The notes: generated by a model not told the origin, from the sequence alone. A stretch of 64,000 nucleotides of DNA from Xanthobacter flavus (GCF_017875275.1 NZ_JAGGML010000001.1:1676501-1740500); one strand, 5' to 3'; positions 1-9,924 are shown, counted from the stretch's first letter. Made by a program: numbers and translations.

Positions 1-617
1 GCGGCGATCTCGGCGCTGGTGCCGTAGCGGCCCATGGGCACGCCGGCGCGGCGCTCGTCGGTCTGCGGCAGGCTGTCGATCCAGCCGGGCAGCACGTTGT
101 TCATGCGCACGTTGTCGGCGGCATAGGTGTCGGCGAAGATCTTGGTGTAGGCGGCGAGCCCCGCGCGGAACACGGCGGAGGTGGGGAACATGGCCGCCGG
201 CTCGAACGCCCAGGCGGTGGAGATGTTCACGATCGCCCCGCCCTTCTGCGCCACCATGACGGGGGTGACGAGCCGCACCGAGCGGATCACATTCATGAGA
301 TAGATGTCGAGGCCCTGATGCCACTGCTCGTCGGTGATGGCGGTGATGGTGTCGCGCGGGCCGTGGCCGGCGCTGTTCACCAGCACGTCGATGCGACCGT
401 AGCGTGCCATCACCTGATCCACGAACGCGGCGATGTCCTCCGCCTTCTGGTTGGAGCCGGTGACGCCGAGGCCGCCCAGTTCCGCGGCCAGCGCCTCGCC
501 CTTGCCGGACGAGGACAGGATGGCGACCGCATAACCATCCGCCGCAAGGCGCCGCGCGCACGCCGCCCCCATGCCCGACCCGCCCGCGGTGACGACGGCG
601 ACCTTGACCTCTGCCAT
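1..617 (-). CDS. SDR family oxidoreductase, partial (C-terminus off the left edge)
   Basis: A short-chain dehydrogenase/reductase with a Rossmann nucleotide-binding start (TAGGSGMGAA, residues 10-19) and an NSAG motif near residue 81. The 205 or so visible residues begin at an ATG preceded by GGAGAAG on the minus strand; the 3' end lies outside the window. The classical YxxxK catalytic pair is absent: the equivalent position reads SAVFR (residues 147-151) after NIST. Substrate unknown; dinucleotide binding is supported but classical SDR chemistry is doubtful. It is divergent from the efflux operon that starts at 828. Confidence 0.85.
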   Translation of the reverse strand, partial: MAEVKVAVVTAGGSGMGAACARRLAADGYAVAILSSSGKGEALAAELGGLGVTGSNQKAEDIAAFVDQVMARYGRIDVLVNSAGHGPRDTITAITDEQWHQGLDIYLMNVIRSVRLVTPVMVAQKGGAIVNISTAWAFEPAAMFPTSAVFRAGLAAYTKIFADTYAADNVRMNNVLPGWIDSLPQTDERRAGVPMGRYGTSAEIA

Positions 618-827
618 GTCGATCTTCTCCTTTTGGCGCATAACGCGCCGGTCGATCACGGGAATGGCAGAAACGGGCACGTATAGGAAGGCGCTTTGAG
701 TTAACTTGCTGGTCTAATGCGCAGATGTCCTCTATAGCCACGCTAGTTGCACTGCGAAGAGGAGCTGCTCGTGCGCGACCATCGGGTATATCGCGGGCAG
801 GATGCTGGCGTGGTCAAAGGTAAGCAC

Positions 828-1904
828 ATGCTGCTGGGCGTGCTCGGCGCGTGCTTCTTCCTTGCCGCCTGCGGCGAGGCGCAGAAGCCGCAGGCGCAGG
901 AGCCTCGGCCGGTGCGCACGGTGGTTGCCACCAACCGCGCGGCGAGCGACGCCGTGAGCCTCACCGGCGTGGTGGAGGCGCAGAACGAGGCCACCTACGG
1001 ATTCCGCATCTCCGGCCGCATCATCGACCGCCTGGTGAACGTGGGCGACCGCGTCGCCCCCGGCCAGGTGCTCGCCCGTCTCGATCCGCAGGACGAGCAG
1101 AATGCCGTGCGCTCGGCGCAGGCGGCCCTCGGCGCGGCAAACGCCAACCTCACCCAGACCCGCAACCAGTATGAGCGCCAGCGCCAGCTCCTCGCCCGCG
1201 GCTTCACCCCGCGCGCCCAGTATGAGCAGGCCGAGCAGGCGTTCCTGAACGCCCGCGCGCAGGTGGACGACGCGGAAGCGCGCCTGCAGATGGCCGAGGA
1301 CCGCCTCGGCTTCACGGAATTGAAGGCCGACAGCGCCGGCGTCGTCACCCAGCGCCGGGCCGAGCCGGGCGAGGTGGTGCAGGCCGGCCAGCCGGTGATC
1401 GAGGTGGCGCGCCAGGATGGCCGCGACGCGGTGTTCGATGTGCCCGCCGCCATGCTCTCCGGCCTGCCCGGCGACCCCGAGGTGACGGTGGCGCTCGCCA
1501 CCGACCCCGCCATCTCCGCCACCGGCCGGGTGCGCGAGGTGGCGCCGCAGGCCGATCCGGTGACCCGCACCTTCCGGGTGCGCGTGGGCCTCACCAATCC
1601 GCCCGAGGGGCTGCGCCTCGGCACCACGGTGGTGGGCCGGGTGATCGTGGATCGCGGGCCGGTGGTGGAAATCCCGGCGAGCGCCCTCACCCGCCTCAAC
1701 GACAAGCCCGCCGTGTGGGTGGTCGATCCCAAGAGCCAGACCGTGGCGCTGCGCACCATCGAGGTGCTGCGCTTCGGCCCGGCGTCCGTCAGCGTCGGCG
1801 AGGGGCTGAAGCCCTCCGAGATCGTGGTGACGGCCGGCGTCCAGGCGCTGCATCCGGGCCAGAAGGTGCGCCTGCTCGCGGCGCCCGCGGGAGCCAGCCT
1901 GTGA
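828..1904 (+). CDS. RND efflux periplasmic adaptor (HlyD/AcrA-type lipoprotein)
   Basis: Membrane-fusion subunit of a tripartite efflux pump, about 358 residues. The chosen ATG follows AAAGG by 7 bases and gives a lipoprotein signal ending LAAC, with the lipidated Cys at residue 15; longer in-frame starts would spoil this signal. The body has a biotinyl-lipoyl-like half (GRIIDRLVNVGDRV), an Ala/Gln-rich coiled-coil hairpin (about residues 95-150) and beta-barrel segments. The stop overlaps the GTG of the pump gene by 4 bases, so the two are translationally coupled. No outer membrane factor gene lies nearby, so the pump probably borrows a TolC-like channel. Substrate unknown. Confidence 0.93.
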   Translation: MLLGVLGACFFLAACGEAQKPQAQEPRPVRTVVATNRAASDAVSLTGVVEAQNEATYGFRISGRIIDRLVNVGDRVAPGQVLARLDPQDEQNAVRSAQAALGAANANLTQTRNQYERQRQLLARGFTPRAQYEQAEQAFLNARAQVDDAEARLQMAEDRLGFTELKADSAGVVTQRRAEPGEVVQAGQPVIEVARQDGRDAVFDVPAAMLSGLPGDPEVTVALATDPAISATGRVREVAPQADPVTRTFRVRVGLTNPPEGLRLGTTVVGRVIVDRGPVVEIPASALTRLNDKPAVWVVDPKSQTVALRTIEVLRFGPASVSVGEGLKPSEIVVTAGVQALHPGQKVRLLAAPAGASL

Positions 1905-4900
1905 GCGGCGGCTTCAACCTTTCAGCCTGGGCGCTGAAACACCGCTCCGTCATCATCTACCTCATGGCCATCTCCGTGGTGGCCGGCGTGATGGCCTTCC
2001 GCAACCTCGGCCGGGCGGAAGACCCGACCTTCGTCATCAAGACCATGGTTGTGCAGGCCAACTGGCCCGGCGCCACCTTGGAGGAGACTTTCCGGCAGGT
2101 GACGGAGCGGCTGGAGCGCAAGCTCCAGGAGGTGCCGCAGCTCAACTTCCTGGAGAGCTACACCAAGCCCGGCGTCACCACCGTGTTCGTGAACCTGAAG
2201 GGCTCCGCCACCGCCGCCGAGGTGCCGGACATCTGGTATCACGTCAGGAAAAGCATCGCCGACATCCGCCACACCCTGCCGCAGGGCATCGTGGGGCCGT
2301 TCTTCAACGACGAGTTCGGCGACACCTTCGGCATCATCTACGGCTTCACGGCGGACGGCTTCTCCCATCGCGAGCTGCGCGACTATGTGGAGGAAGCCCG
2401 CTCCGAGCTGCTGCACGTGCCGGACGTGTCGAAGATCGAGATCCTCGGCGCGCAGGACGAGCGCATCTTCATCGAATTCTCCATGGCCGAGCTGGCGAGC
2501 CTCGGCATCGACCGGCAGGCGGTGCTCTCGGCGCTGGCGGCGCAGAACATCGTGCGCCCCTCGGGCGAGATTCAGACGGGCAAGGAGAACATCTCCGTCC
2601 GCGTCTCCGGCGCCTTCGCCTCGGAAGCGGACATCGCCAATGTGAATTTCGTGGTGAACGGTCGGCTCATCCGCCTCGCCGACATCGCCACCATCCGGCG
2701 CGGCTTCGCCGATCCGCCGCAGCCCATGTTCCGGGTGAACGGCAAGGACGCCATCGGCCTCGCCATCGCCATGCGCGACGGCGGCGACATCCTCGCCATG
2801 GGCGCCAACATCGACCGCGCCATGACGCGCATCCTCGCCAACATGCCCGTGGGCATCGACGCGACGCTGGTGGCCGATCAGGCGGTGACGGTGAAGAGCG
2901 CCATCTCCGAATTCATGGAGAGCCTGTGGCAGGCGGTGGGCATCATCCTCGTGGTGTCGTTCATCGCGCTCGGGGTGAGGGCCGGCGCCATCGTGGCGCT
3001 CGCCATCCCGCTCACGCTGGCCATCGTCTTCGCGCTGATGCAGCTCGCGCATATCGACATGCAGCGCATCTCGCTCGGTGCCCTCATCATCGCGCTGGCG
3101 CTGATGGTGGACGACGCCATGACCACCACCGACGCGACGCTCACCCGCCTCGCGGCCGGCGACGACCCGCCCACCGCCGCCTCCTACGCCTTCAAGGCCT
3201 ATGCGGCAGCCATGCTGGCGGGCACGCTGGTGACGGTGGCGGGCTTCGTGCCGGTGGGCTTCGCGGCCTCCTCGGCGGGCGAATATACCTTCACCTTGTT
3301 CGCGGTGGTGGGCATCGCGCTCCTCGTCTCGTGGATCGTGGCGGTGCTGTTCGCGCCGCTGCTCCAGGTGCTCATCCTGCGCGCGCCGGCGAAGGACAAG
3401 ATCCCCGATCCCGACGCCCCGCCGAAGGGCGTGATGGGGATGTACCGGTCGTTCCTCATCCTGTGCCTGCGCCTGCGCTGGGTGACGCTCGCCGTCACCG
3501 CCGGCCTGTTCGTGCTCTCCGTGCTGGCGCTGCCGCTGATCCCGCGCCAGTTCTTCCCCTCCTCCGACCGGCCCGAGCTGCTGGTGGACCTCGCCTCGCC
3601 GCAGAACGCCTCCATCTACGCCTCGCAGAGCGTGGCCGAGGCGTTCGACAAGGTGCTGGCCGATGATCCGGACGTGGCCCGCTGGTCCACCTACGTGGGC
3701 CGTGGCGCCATCCGCTTCTATCTGCCCCTCGACGTGCAATTGCCCAACGACTTCTTCGCCCAGAGCGTGATCGTGGCCAAGGACGTGGCGGCACGTGAGC
3801 GGCTGCGCGTGAAGCTGGAGAAGGTGCTCGCCACCGACTTCCCGCAGCTTGTGGCGCGCATCTCGCCGCTGGAGCTGGGGCCGCCCGTGGGATGGCCGGT
3901 GCAGTATCGCGTCTCCGGCCCGGAGATCGAGAAGGTGCGCGCCATCGCCTTCGACCTCGCCAAGGTGATGGCCGAGAACCCCGAGGTGGAGACGGTCAAT
4001 TACAACTGGATCGAGCCTGCCCGGCAGGTGTCCATCCGCGTGGACCAGGACGAGGCGCGCCTCCTCGGCCTCTCCACCGCTCAGCTCGCGGGCGTGCTCA
4101 ACACCGTGCTCTCCGGCCAGCCGGTGACGCAGGTGCGCGACGACATCTATCTCGTCAACGTGGTGGCCCGCGCCACCGACGAGGAGCGCGTCTCGCTTGC
4201 CTCCCTCGCAACGCTGCAAGTGCCGCTGCCCAACGGGCGCACCGTGCCCCTCTCGCAGATCGCCACCTTCGAGTACGGGCAGGACTATCCCGCCATCTGG
4301 CGGCGCGACCGGGTGCCGACGCTGACCGTCCAGTCTGACGTGACGCGCGGCGTGCTGCCCGAGAGCGTTGTGGAGAAGCTCGCGCCGAAGATCGAGGCCC
4401 TGCGCCGCACCCTGCCCGCCGGTTACGCCATCACGCCGGGCGGCACGGTGGAGGAGAGCGCGACCTCGCTCGCCTCGGTGGTGGCGGTGGTGCCGGTGAT
4501 GCTGTTCCTCATGTTCACCGTGCTGATGTTCGAATTGAAGAGCTTCCAGCGGCTCGTCATCGTGCTGTCGGTGGCGCCGCTCGGCCTCATCGGCGTGGTG
4601 GCGGCGCTGCTCGCCTCCGGCCGGCCGCTGGGCTTCGTCGCCATCCTCGGCGTTCTGGCGCTCATCGGCATGATCACCAAGAACGCGGTCATCCTCATCG
4701 GCCAGATCGAGGCGGACCGCGCAGCGGGAAAGACCGTGTGGGATGCGGTGGTCTCCGCCTCCTCCCTGCGCTTCCGGCCCATCATGCTCACGGCGGTCTC
4801 CACCGTGCTGGGCATGATCCCCATCGCCCCCACCGTGTTCTGGGGGCCCATGGCCTTCGCCATCATGGGCGGGCTCATGGTGGGGACGCTGCTCACCCTC

Positions 4901-4990
4901 ATTTTCCTGCCGGCGCTCTATGTGGCGTGGTTCGGCCCCGATACCGGGCCGGAGCGCGTCGCGCAGCCGGTCAAGACGCAGCCGGCGTGA
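1901..4990 (+). CDS. RND efflux transporter permease (AcrB/HAE-type)
   Basis: Inner-membrane proton-driven pump of 1029 residues, the normal length for the family. It starts at the GTG that overlaps the adaptor stop (GTGA); upstream codons in this frame lie inside the adaptor gene. TM1 is near residues 15-35. The proton-relay acidic pair in TM4 is present (LMVDDAMTTTDAT), and the second membrane half has the typical GMITKNAVILI segment. Two large periplasmic loops separate the helices. The divergent spacing of motifs fits the general efflux RND group rather than a heavy-metal CzcA type, but the substrate cannot be read from sequence. Confidence 0.95.
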   Translation: MSGGFNLSAWALKHRSVIIYLMAISVVAGVMAFRNLGRAEDPTFVIKTMVVQANWPGATLEETFRQVTERLERKLQEVPQLNFLESYTKPGVTTVFVNLKGSATAAEVPDIWYHVRKSIADIRHTLPQGIVGPFFNDEFGDTFGIIYGFTADGFSHRELRDYVEEARSELLHVPDVSKIEILGAQDERIFIEFSMAELASLGIDRQAVLSALAAQNIVRPSGEIQTGKENISVRVSGAFASEADIANVNFVVNGRLIRLADIATIRRGFADPPQPMFRVNGKDAIGLAIAMRDGGDILAMGANIDRAMTRILANMPVGIDATLVADQAVTVKSAISEFMESLWQAVGIILVVSFIALGVRAGAIVALAIPLTLAIVFALMQLAHIDMQRISLGALIIALALMVDDAMTTTDATLTRLAAGDDPPTAASYAFKAYAAAMLAGTLVTVAGFVPVGFAASSAGEYTFTLFAVVGIALLVSWIVAVLFAPLLQVLILRAPAKDKIPDPDAPPKGVMGMYRSFLILCLRLRWVTLAVTAGLFVLSVLALPLIPRQFFPSSDRPELLVDLASPQNASIYASQSVAEAFDKVLADDPDVARWSTYVGRGAIRFYLPLDVQLPNDFFAQSVIVAKDVAARERLRVKLEKVLATDFPQLVARISPLELGPPVGWPVQYRVSGPEIEKVRAIAFDLAKVMAENPEVETVNYNWIEPARQVSIRVDQDEARLLGLSTAQLAGVLNTVLSGQPVTQVRDDIYLVNVVARATDEERVSLASLATLQVPLPNGRTVPLSQIATFEYGQDYPAIWRRDRVPTLTVQSDVTRGVLPESVVEKLAPKIEALRRTLPAGYAITPGGTVEESATSLASVVAVVPVMLFLMFTVLMFELKSFQRLVIVLSVAPLGLIGVVAALLASGRPLGFVAILGVLALIGMITKNAVILIGQIEADRAAGKTVWDAVVSASSLRFRPIMLTAVSTVLGMIPIAPTVFWGPMAFAIMGGLMVGTLLTLIFLPALYVAWFGPDTGPERVAQPVKTQPA

Positions 4991-5115
4991 CCGGCGCGCG
5001 GACGGCGGGCCTTCCCGCCGCCGCCAACAACACAAGAACGACCCGAGGAAACGCCCGCCACGCCAAACGGCGACAGGCCCGCCCCTGAGCGGCCTGCGAG
5101 TGAATGAGGTCCAAG

Positions 5116-6141
5116 ATGGAACGGGAACCGGTACTCGTCGATCTCGCCTTGCAGGGCGGCGGCTCCCACGGGGCCTTCACATGGGGTGTGCTCGACCGGC
5201 TGCTCGACGAGCGCTGGCTCGAGATCGAGGGCGTCTCCGGCACCTCGGCCGGCGCCATGAACGCCGCCGTGCTGGCGGACGGCTTCGCCGCCGGCGGCCG
5301 CGAGGGCGCCAGGCTCGCCCTTGAGAGCTACTGGTCCCACGTCTCGGAAGCCGCGCGCTTCAGCCCGTTCAAGCGCTCGCCCTTCGACAAGATGCTCGGC
5401 CGCTGGTCCATGGACACCGCGCCGGGCTTCCTGATGATGGATTTCATGACGCGGATGTTCTCGCCCTACCAGTACAATCCCCTGGGCGGGAACGCGCTGG
5501 CGCCGATCCTCGAAAAGCAGATCGACTTCGACCGCCTGCGCACCTCCCCCATCAAGGTGTTCATCACCGCCACCAACGTGCGCACCGGCCGCCCGCGCGT
5601 GTTCCGCAATGCCGAGATCACCCCCGACGTGCTGATGGCCTCGGCCTGCCTGCCCACGCTGTTCCAGGCGGTGGAGATCGACGGCGAGGCCTATTGGGAC
5701 GGCGGCTATTCCGGCAACCCGACGCTGGCGCCGCTGGTGAGTGAGCTGAAGTCGGACGACACCATCCTCGTGCCCATCAACCCGCTGGAGCGGCCCGGCA
5801 CGCCCAAGACGCCGGGCGAGATCCTCAACCGCCTCAACGAGGTGTCGTTCAATTCGGTGGCGATCAAGGAGCTGTACATGATGGCGCTGCTCCAGCGCCA
5901 CGTGAACGAGCTGTCCGGCGATACGGAAGCCTGCAACTGGGCGCGCATGCGCGTGCATGTGGTGCGCAACCCCATCATGAACGAGCTGGGCTTCTCTTCC
6001 AAGCTCAATGCGGAATGGGACTTCCTCACCTGGCTGAGGGACGAGGGCCGCAAGGCCGCCGATGTGTTCCTCGCCGAGCACGGGCACGACATCGGCAAGG
6101 CCTCCACGGTCAATTTCGACCAGCTGATGGCGGAGCTTTGA
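5116..6141 (+). CDS. patatin-like phospholipase family protein
   Basis: Serine-Asp dyad lipid acyl hydrolase of the patatin family, about 341 residues. The oxyanion loop GGGSHGAF (near residue 14), the nucleophile elbow GTSAG and the DGG motif carrying the catalytic Asp (YWDGGYSGNP) are all present, so it should be active. The ATG at 5116 follows GAGGT at good spacing; the in-frame ATG at 5104 lacks a comparable ribosome site. No signal peptide is visible, so it is likely cytoplasmic or membrane-associated. It is followed 2 bases later by a permease gene, suggesting one transcript. A link to polyhydroxyalkanoate granules or lipid turnover is possible but unproven. Confidence 0.92.
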   Translation: MEREPVLVDLALQGGGSHGAFTWGVLDRLLDERWLEIEGVSGTSAGAMNAAVLADGFAAGGREGARLALESYWSHVSEAARFSPFKRSPFDKMLGRWSMDTAPGFLMMDFMTRMFSPYQYNPLGGNALAPILEKQIDFDRLRTSPIKVFITATNVRTGRPRVFRNAEITPDVLMASACLPTLFQAVEIDGEAYWDGGYSGNPTLAPLVSELKSDDTILVPINPLERPGTPKTPGEILNRLNEVSFNSVAIKELYMMALLQRHVNELSGDTEACNWARMRVHVVRNPIMNELGFSSKLNAEWDFLTWLRDEGRKAADVFLAEHGHDIGKASTVNFDQLMAEL

Positions 6142-6143
6142 GC

Positions 6144-7607
6144 ATGGGTCTCATCGGCATTCTGGTCGGCCTCGCCGTCCTCATCTTCCTCGCCTTCCGC
6201 GGCTCCTCCATCCTCATCCTCGCGCCCATCGCGGGGCTGATCGCGGCCGCCTTCTCGGGCGAGCCGCTGCTGGCGAGCTGGACACAGACCTTCATGCGCA
6301 ACGCGGCGGATTTCGTCGCGCAATTCTTCCCGCTTTTCCTGCTCGGCGCGGTGTTCGGCAAGCTGATGGAGGATTCCGGCTCGGTCACCTCCATCGCCAA
6401 CTACATGACGGAAAAGCTCGGCCCCAGCCGCGCCATTCTCGCGGTGGTGCTGGCAGGCGCCATCGTCACCTATGGCGGTGTGTCGCTGTTCGTCGCCTTC
6501 TTCGTGCTGGCCCCCATGGGCGTCGCTTTGTTCCGCGCGGCCGGCGTGCCGCGGCGGCTGATGCCGGCGGCCATCGCGCTCGGCACCTCCACCTTCACCA
6601 TGTCGGCCATGCCCGGCACCCCCTCCATCCAGAACGCCATCCCCATGCCCTTCTTCGGCACCACGCCGTTCGCGGCGCCGGGGCTCGGCATCATCGCCTC
6701 GCTCATCATGCTGGGCTTCGGCATGTGGTGGCTGAAGCGGCGGGAGAATGCCGCCCGCGCCGCCGGCGAGGGCTTCGGCTCGCTCATCGCGGCGCCGGAC
6801 GAAAGCGCGGACCTCGCGGCGGACGACCCCATCGTGCGCGAGCGGGCCTCCACGGCCGGCCCGTTCGACCCGTCCGAGATCCATTCCAGCGACGAATCCC
6901 CCCGCGCCCCGCCCATCCTCCTGGCGGCGCTGCCCATCGTGGTGGTGATCGTCGTCAACCTCCTCATGTCCTTCGTGGTGCTGCCGCGCATGGATGTGAG
7001 CTTCCTCGCCGATCCGCAGTGGGGCGGCGTCACGCTGTCGGCGGTGGGCGGCGTGTGGTCGGTGATCGTGGCGCTGGCGGCGGCCATCGTCACCTGCATC
7101 ATCATCAACTTCACCACCGTGCCGGAGCTGCGCGCCACCATGACGGCGGGCGCCAACGCCTCGGTGCTGCCCATCCTCTCGGTGGCGAGCCTCGTGGGCT
7201 TCGGCGCCATCGTCGCGGCGCTGCCCGCCTTCGCGGACGTGCGGGACTGGGTGCTCGGCATCGGTGGCGGGCCGCTGGTGTCGCTGGCGGTGGCCACCAA
7301 CATCCTCGCGGCACTGACCGGCTCGGCCTCCGGCGGCCTCACCATCGCCCTCGACGCGCTGGGGCCGACCTACATGAAGATCGCCGCGCAGATCGGCATG
7401 GACCCGTCCCTCATGCACCGTGTCGCCGTCATCGGCTCCGGCACGCTGGACAGCCTGCCCCACAACGGCGCGGTGGTGACGCTGCTCTCCGTGTGCGGCG
7501 TGACCCACAAGGAAGGCTACCTCGACATCGTGATGGCCGCCGTGGTGGGCGCCCTCATCGCGCTGGCCGTGGTGATCGGGCTCGGCACGCTCGCCGGCAG
7601 CTTCTGA
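6144..7607 (+). CDS. GntP family permease
   Basis: Polytopic inner-membrane transporter of 487 residues related to the gluconate:H+ symporter (GntP) family, with about 12 hydrophobic segments and a hydrophilic central loop (about residues 195-260). Family-like stretches are MPGTPSIQNAIPM and LTGSASGGLTIALDALG. The ATG lies 2 bases after the patatin stop, so translation is probably coupled. Known family members carry gluconate and related hydroxy acids; no kinase or dehydrogenase gene nearby fixes the substrate here. Confidence 0.9.
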   Translation: MGLIGILVGLAVLIFLAFRGSSILILAPIAGLIAAAFSGEPLLASWTQTFMRNAADFVAQFFPLFLLGAVFGKLMEDSGSVTSIANYMTEKLGPSRAILAVVLAGAIVTYGGVSLFVAFFVLAPMGVALFRAAGVPRRLMPAAIALGTSTFTMSAMPGTPSIQNAIPMPFFGTTPFAAPGLGIIASLIMLGFGMWWLKRRENAARAAGEGFGSLIAAPDESADLAADDPIVRERASTAGPFDPSEIHSSDESPRAPPILLAALPIVVVIVVNLLMSFVVLPRMDVSFLADPQWGGVTLSAVGGVWSVIVALAAAIVTCIIINFTTVPELRATMTAGANASVLPILSVASLVGFGAIVAALPAFADVRDWVLGIGGGPLVSLAVATNILAALTGSASGGLTIALDALGPTYMKIAAQIGMDPSLMHRVAVIGSGTLDSLPHNGAVVTLLSVCGVTHKEGYLDIVMAAVVGALIALAVVIGLGTLAGSF

Positions 7608-7625
7608 GCGGGAGGGGACGAAGCG

Positions 7626-8129
7626 ATGCGCAAGGCGATCGTACGGCTGGTGACGCTGAGCCGCTGGGCCATGGTGCCGCTGTTCGCGGGGCTCTCGGTG
7701 GCGCTCGCCTTGCTCGTCGTCGCCTTCATTCTGGAACTCGTGCGCTTCGCCATCGCCCTGCCGAGCATGAACGAGACGCACGTCATCATGGGCATCCTCA
7801 CCCTCATCGACCTTGCCCTGGTGGGCGGGCTGCTGGTGGTGGTGATCTCCTCGGGCTACGAGAACTTCGTCGAGAAGATCGACCGCGCCGATACCCCCTC
7901 CTCGCCGGTCTGGATGACGCGCATCTCCTTCTCGGGACTGAAGCTGAAGCTGTTCGCCTCGCTCATGGCCATCACCGGCATCACGCTCCTCAAGGCGCTG
8001 ATGCGGCTGGAGACGGACGTGAGCGAGACGCAGGTGAAGTGGCTGGTGGTCGCCAACATCATCTTCGTCGCCGCCTATGGCGTGCTGGCGGTGACCGACC
8101 GCTTCCACCCCTCCTCGCGCGAGGATTGA
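7626..8129 (+). CDS. YqhA family (UPF0114) membrane protein
   Basis: A 167-residue membrane protein with three or four hydrophobic helices, matching the YqhA/UPF0114 family in length and in motifs such as IDLALVGGLLVVVISSGYENFV and a later SLMAITGITLLKA. The function of the family is not established. It follows the GntP gene by 18 bases with a GAGGGGA ribosome site, and is the last gene of the run 5116-8129. Confidence 0.88.
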   Translation: MRKAIVRLVTLSRWAMVPLFAGLSVALALLVVAFILELVRFAIALPSMNETHVIMGILTLIDLALVGGLLVVVISSGYENFVEKIDRADTPSSPVWMTRISFSGLKLKLFASLMAITGITLLKALMRLETDVSETQVKWLVVANIIFVAAYGVLAVTDRFHPSSRED

Positions 8130-8153
8130 GGGGGCGATCCTCTTCCCTCACCG

Positions 8154-8186
8154 CCGTCATGCCCCGGTTCATCCGGGGCATCCACC
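8154..8186. repeat. 33-bp palindromic intergenic repeat
   Basis: CCGTCATGCCCCGG, then a short loop, then CCGGGGCATCCACC. It is the same 33-bp family as 43356-43388 and 43430-43462. It sits 24 bases after the YqhA-like gene and can form a hairpin, so it may end transcripts or protect their 3' ends. Confidence 0.8.
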
Positions 8187-8545
8187 CCGTCGCCCGTGCG
8201 GTTTTGGAGCGGGGAGAGCCGGCCTTGCCGTTCCGTGGTTCGCCCGGAACCCGGCTGCTGCCGGGTTCCGTCTTTGCGAACGGAAGTCGGCTGCCGCCGG
8301 CTGCCGACGAGCCGGGCGATGACGGTCCTGCGAGGCTGGCCAAGCCGCCCCGCCACTTCCCCATCGTCAAGCCCCAGCCGCGGCAAAGGCGCGCGATCTC
8401 TGGACTGGGGCGGCAAAATCGCTACTTTCGCGCCGCCGCCGGGCCGCGACCGCCGCCCGGCAACCGCCATTTCAAGCCGAGCCTCATGTGCGGCAGCTCA
8501 GTCCGCGCGGGTTCGCCTGCTGATCGCCGAAGGACGTCGCGCCCC
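8187..8545. other. Gene-free stretch upstream of serA
   Basis: This stretch holds no credible gene. It has short inverted motifs (AACCCGGCTGCTGCCGGGTT near 8249-8268) and GCCGGGCGATGACGG near 8310-8324, which resembles one arm of the 33-bp repeat. Together with 8154-8186 it looks like a decayed palindromic element. No confident promoter was found. Confidence 0.5.
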
Positions 8546-9805
8546 GTGACCCAAAACGCCCCCCAGCTTTCCCTGTCCCGCGACAAGATCAAGGTGCTGC
8601 TCCTCGAAGGCGTCAACGACAGCGCCGTCGAGATGATGCTCGCCGCCGGCTACACCAACCTCACCCGCCTGCCCAAGGCGCTGGACGGGGAGGCGCTGAA
8701 GGAGGCGCTGAAGGGCGTCTACCTGCTCGGCATCCGCTCGCGCACCCAGATCACCGCCGACGTGCTGGAGGCGGCCGACCGGCTCATCGCCATCGGCTGC
8801 TTCAGCGTCGGCACCAACCAGGTGGACATCGACGCCACCCGCATCGCCGGCATCCCGGTGTTCAACGCGCCCTTCTCCAACACCCGCAGCGTGGCGGAGC
8901 TGGTGATCGGCGAGATCGTGATGCTGCTGCGCCGCATCCCCAACCGCTCCGCCGCCGCCCACGAAGGGCTGTGGGACAAGTCGGCCACCGACAGCCACGA
9001 GGTGCGCGGCAAGACGCTCGGCATCATCGGCTACGGCAACATCGGCTCGCAGCTCTCCAACCTCGCCGAGGCGATGGGCATGCGGGTGATCTATTACGAT
9101 CACACCGACAAGCTCCGCCACGGCAACACCGAGCCGGTGGCGACCATGGCCGACGTGCTCTCCCAGAGCGACGTGGTGAGCCTGCACGTGCCCGAGACCC
9201 CGGCCACCCACGGCATGATCGGCCGCGCCGAGATCGCCGCCATGAAGAAGGGCGCCTATCTCATCAACAACAGCCGCGGCACGGTGGTGGACCTCGACGC
9301 CCTCGCCGACGCGCTGAAGGAAGGTCGCCTGCGCGGCGCGGCGGTGGACGTGTTCCCCGTGGAGCCCAGCGCCAACGGCCAGAAGTTCGTCTCCCCGCTG
9401 CAGGGCCTGCCCAACGTCATCCTCACCCCGCACATCGGCGGCTCCACCGAGGAGGCGCAGGAGCGCATCGGCGCCGAGGTGGCGCGCAAGCTGCTCGATT
9501 ATTCGGACACCGGCTCCACCATGGGCGCGGTGAACTTCCCGCAGGTGCAGCTGCCGGCGCGCCCCACCGGCACCCGTTTCATCCAGGTGCAGCGCAACTT
9601 GCCGGGCATGCTCGGCCGCCTCAACGAGGTGCTGGCCCGCCACGCGGTCAACATCGCCGCCCAATATTACGAGACCAATGCCGACATCGGCTATGTGGTG
9701 CTCGACGCGGACGCCTCGGCGGTGGACAGCCAGGCCATCCTCGCCGACATCCGGGCGCTCGAAGGCACCATCCGCGCCCGCCTGCTCTACGAATACAAGG
9801 CCTGA
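8546..9805 (+). CDS. serA: D-3-phosphoglycerate dehydrogenase
   Basis: Catalyses the first step of serine synthesis, 3-phosphoglycerate to 3-phosphohydroxypyruvate with NAD. The 419-residue length matches the E. coli-type enzyme with one C-terminal ACT domain. Visible are the NAD-binding GYGNIGSQ, the RGTVVDLDAL segment, PHIGGSTEEAQ with the catalytic His, and a C-terminal ACT-like region (about residues 345-419, starting near RFIQVQRNLPGMLG). The start is a GTG after AAGGA; no ATG lies near it. The ACT domain suggests feedback by serine, as in the family. It is a single gene with no serine-pathway neighbour. Confidence 0.96.
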   Translation: MTQNAPQLSLSRDKIKVLLLEGVNDSAVEMMLAAGYTNLTRLPKALDGEALKEALKGVYLLGIRSRTQITADVLEAADRLIAIGCFSVGTNQVDIDATRIAGIPVFNAPFSNTRSVAELVIGEIVMLLRRIPNRSAAAHEGLWDKSATDSHEVRGKTLGIIGYGNIGSQLSNLAEAMGMRVIYYDHTDKLRHGNTEPVATMADVLSQSDVVSLHVPETPATHGMIGRAEIAAMKKGAYLINNSRGTVVDLDALADALKEGRLRGAAVDVFPVEPSANGQKFVSPLQGLPNVILTPHIGGSTEEAQERIGAEVARKLLDYSDTGSTMGAVNFPQVQLPARPTGTRFIQVQRNLPGMLGRLNEVLARHAVNIAAQYYETNADIGYVVLDADASAVDSQAILADIRALEGTIRARLLYEYKA

Positions 9806-9924
9806 TCGACCGCCCCCACCTTTCCGCTCCGCCCAATGGCCCCCTTGCCAAAGGGGGGCTCCGCCTGCGTTGATACGGCAACGCTTGGCCGCTTCGACGG
9901 CGGGGCACCACGGGGGAAACGGGC

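Noticed and set aside
732-5035. Long minus-strand ORFs opposite the RND efflux genes
   Set aside because: His/Arg/Gly-rich translations typical of the antisense frame of high-GC coding DNA; the plus-strand products have full family motifs.
9869-9884. TTGATACGGCAACG as an FNR/FixK box
   Set aside because: The second half does not match ATCAA.
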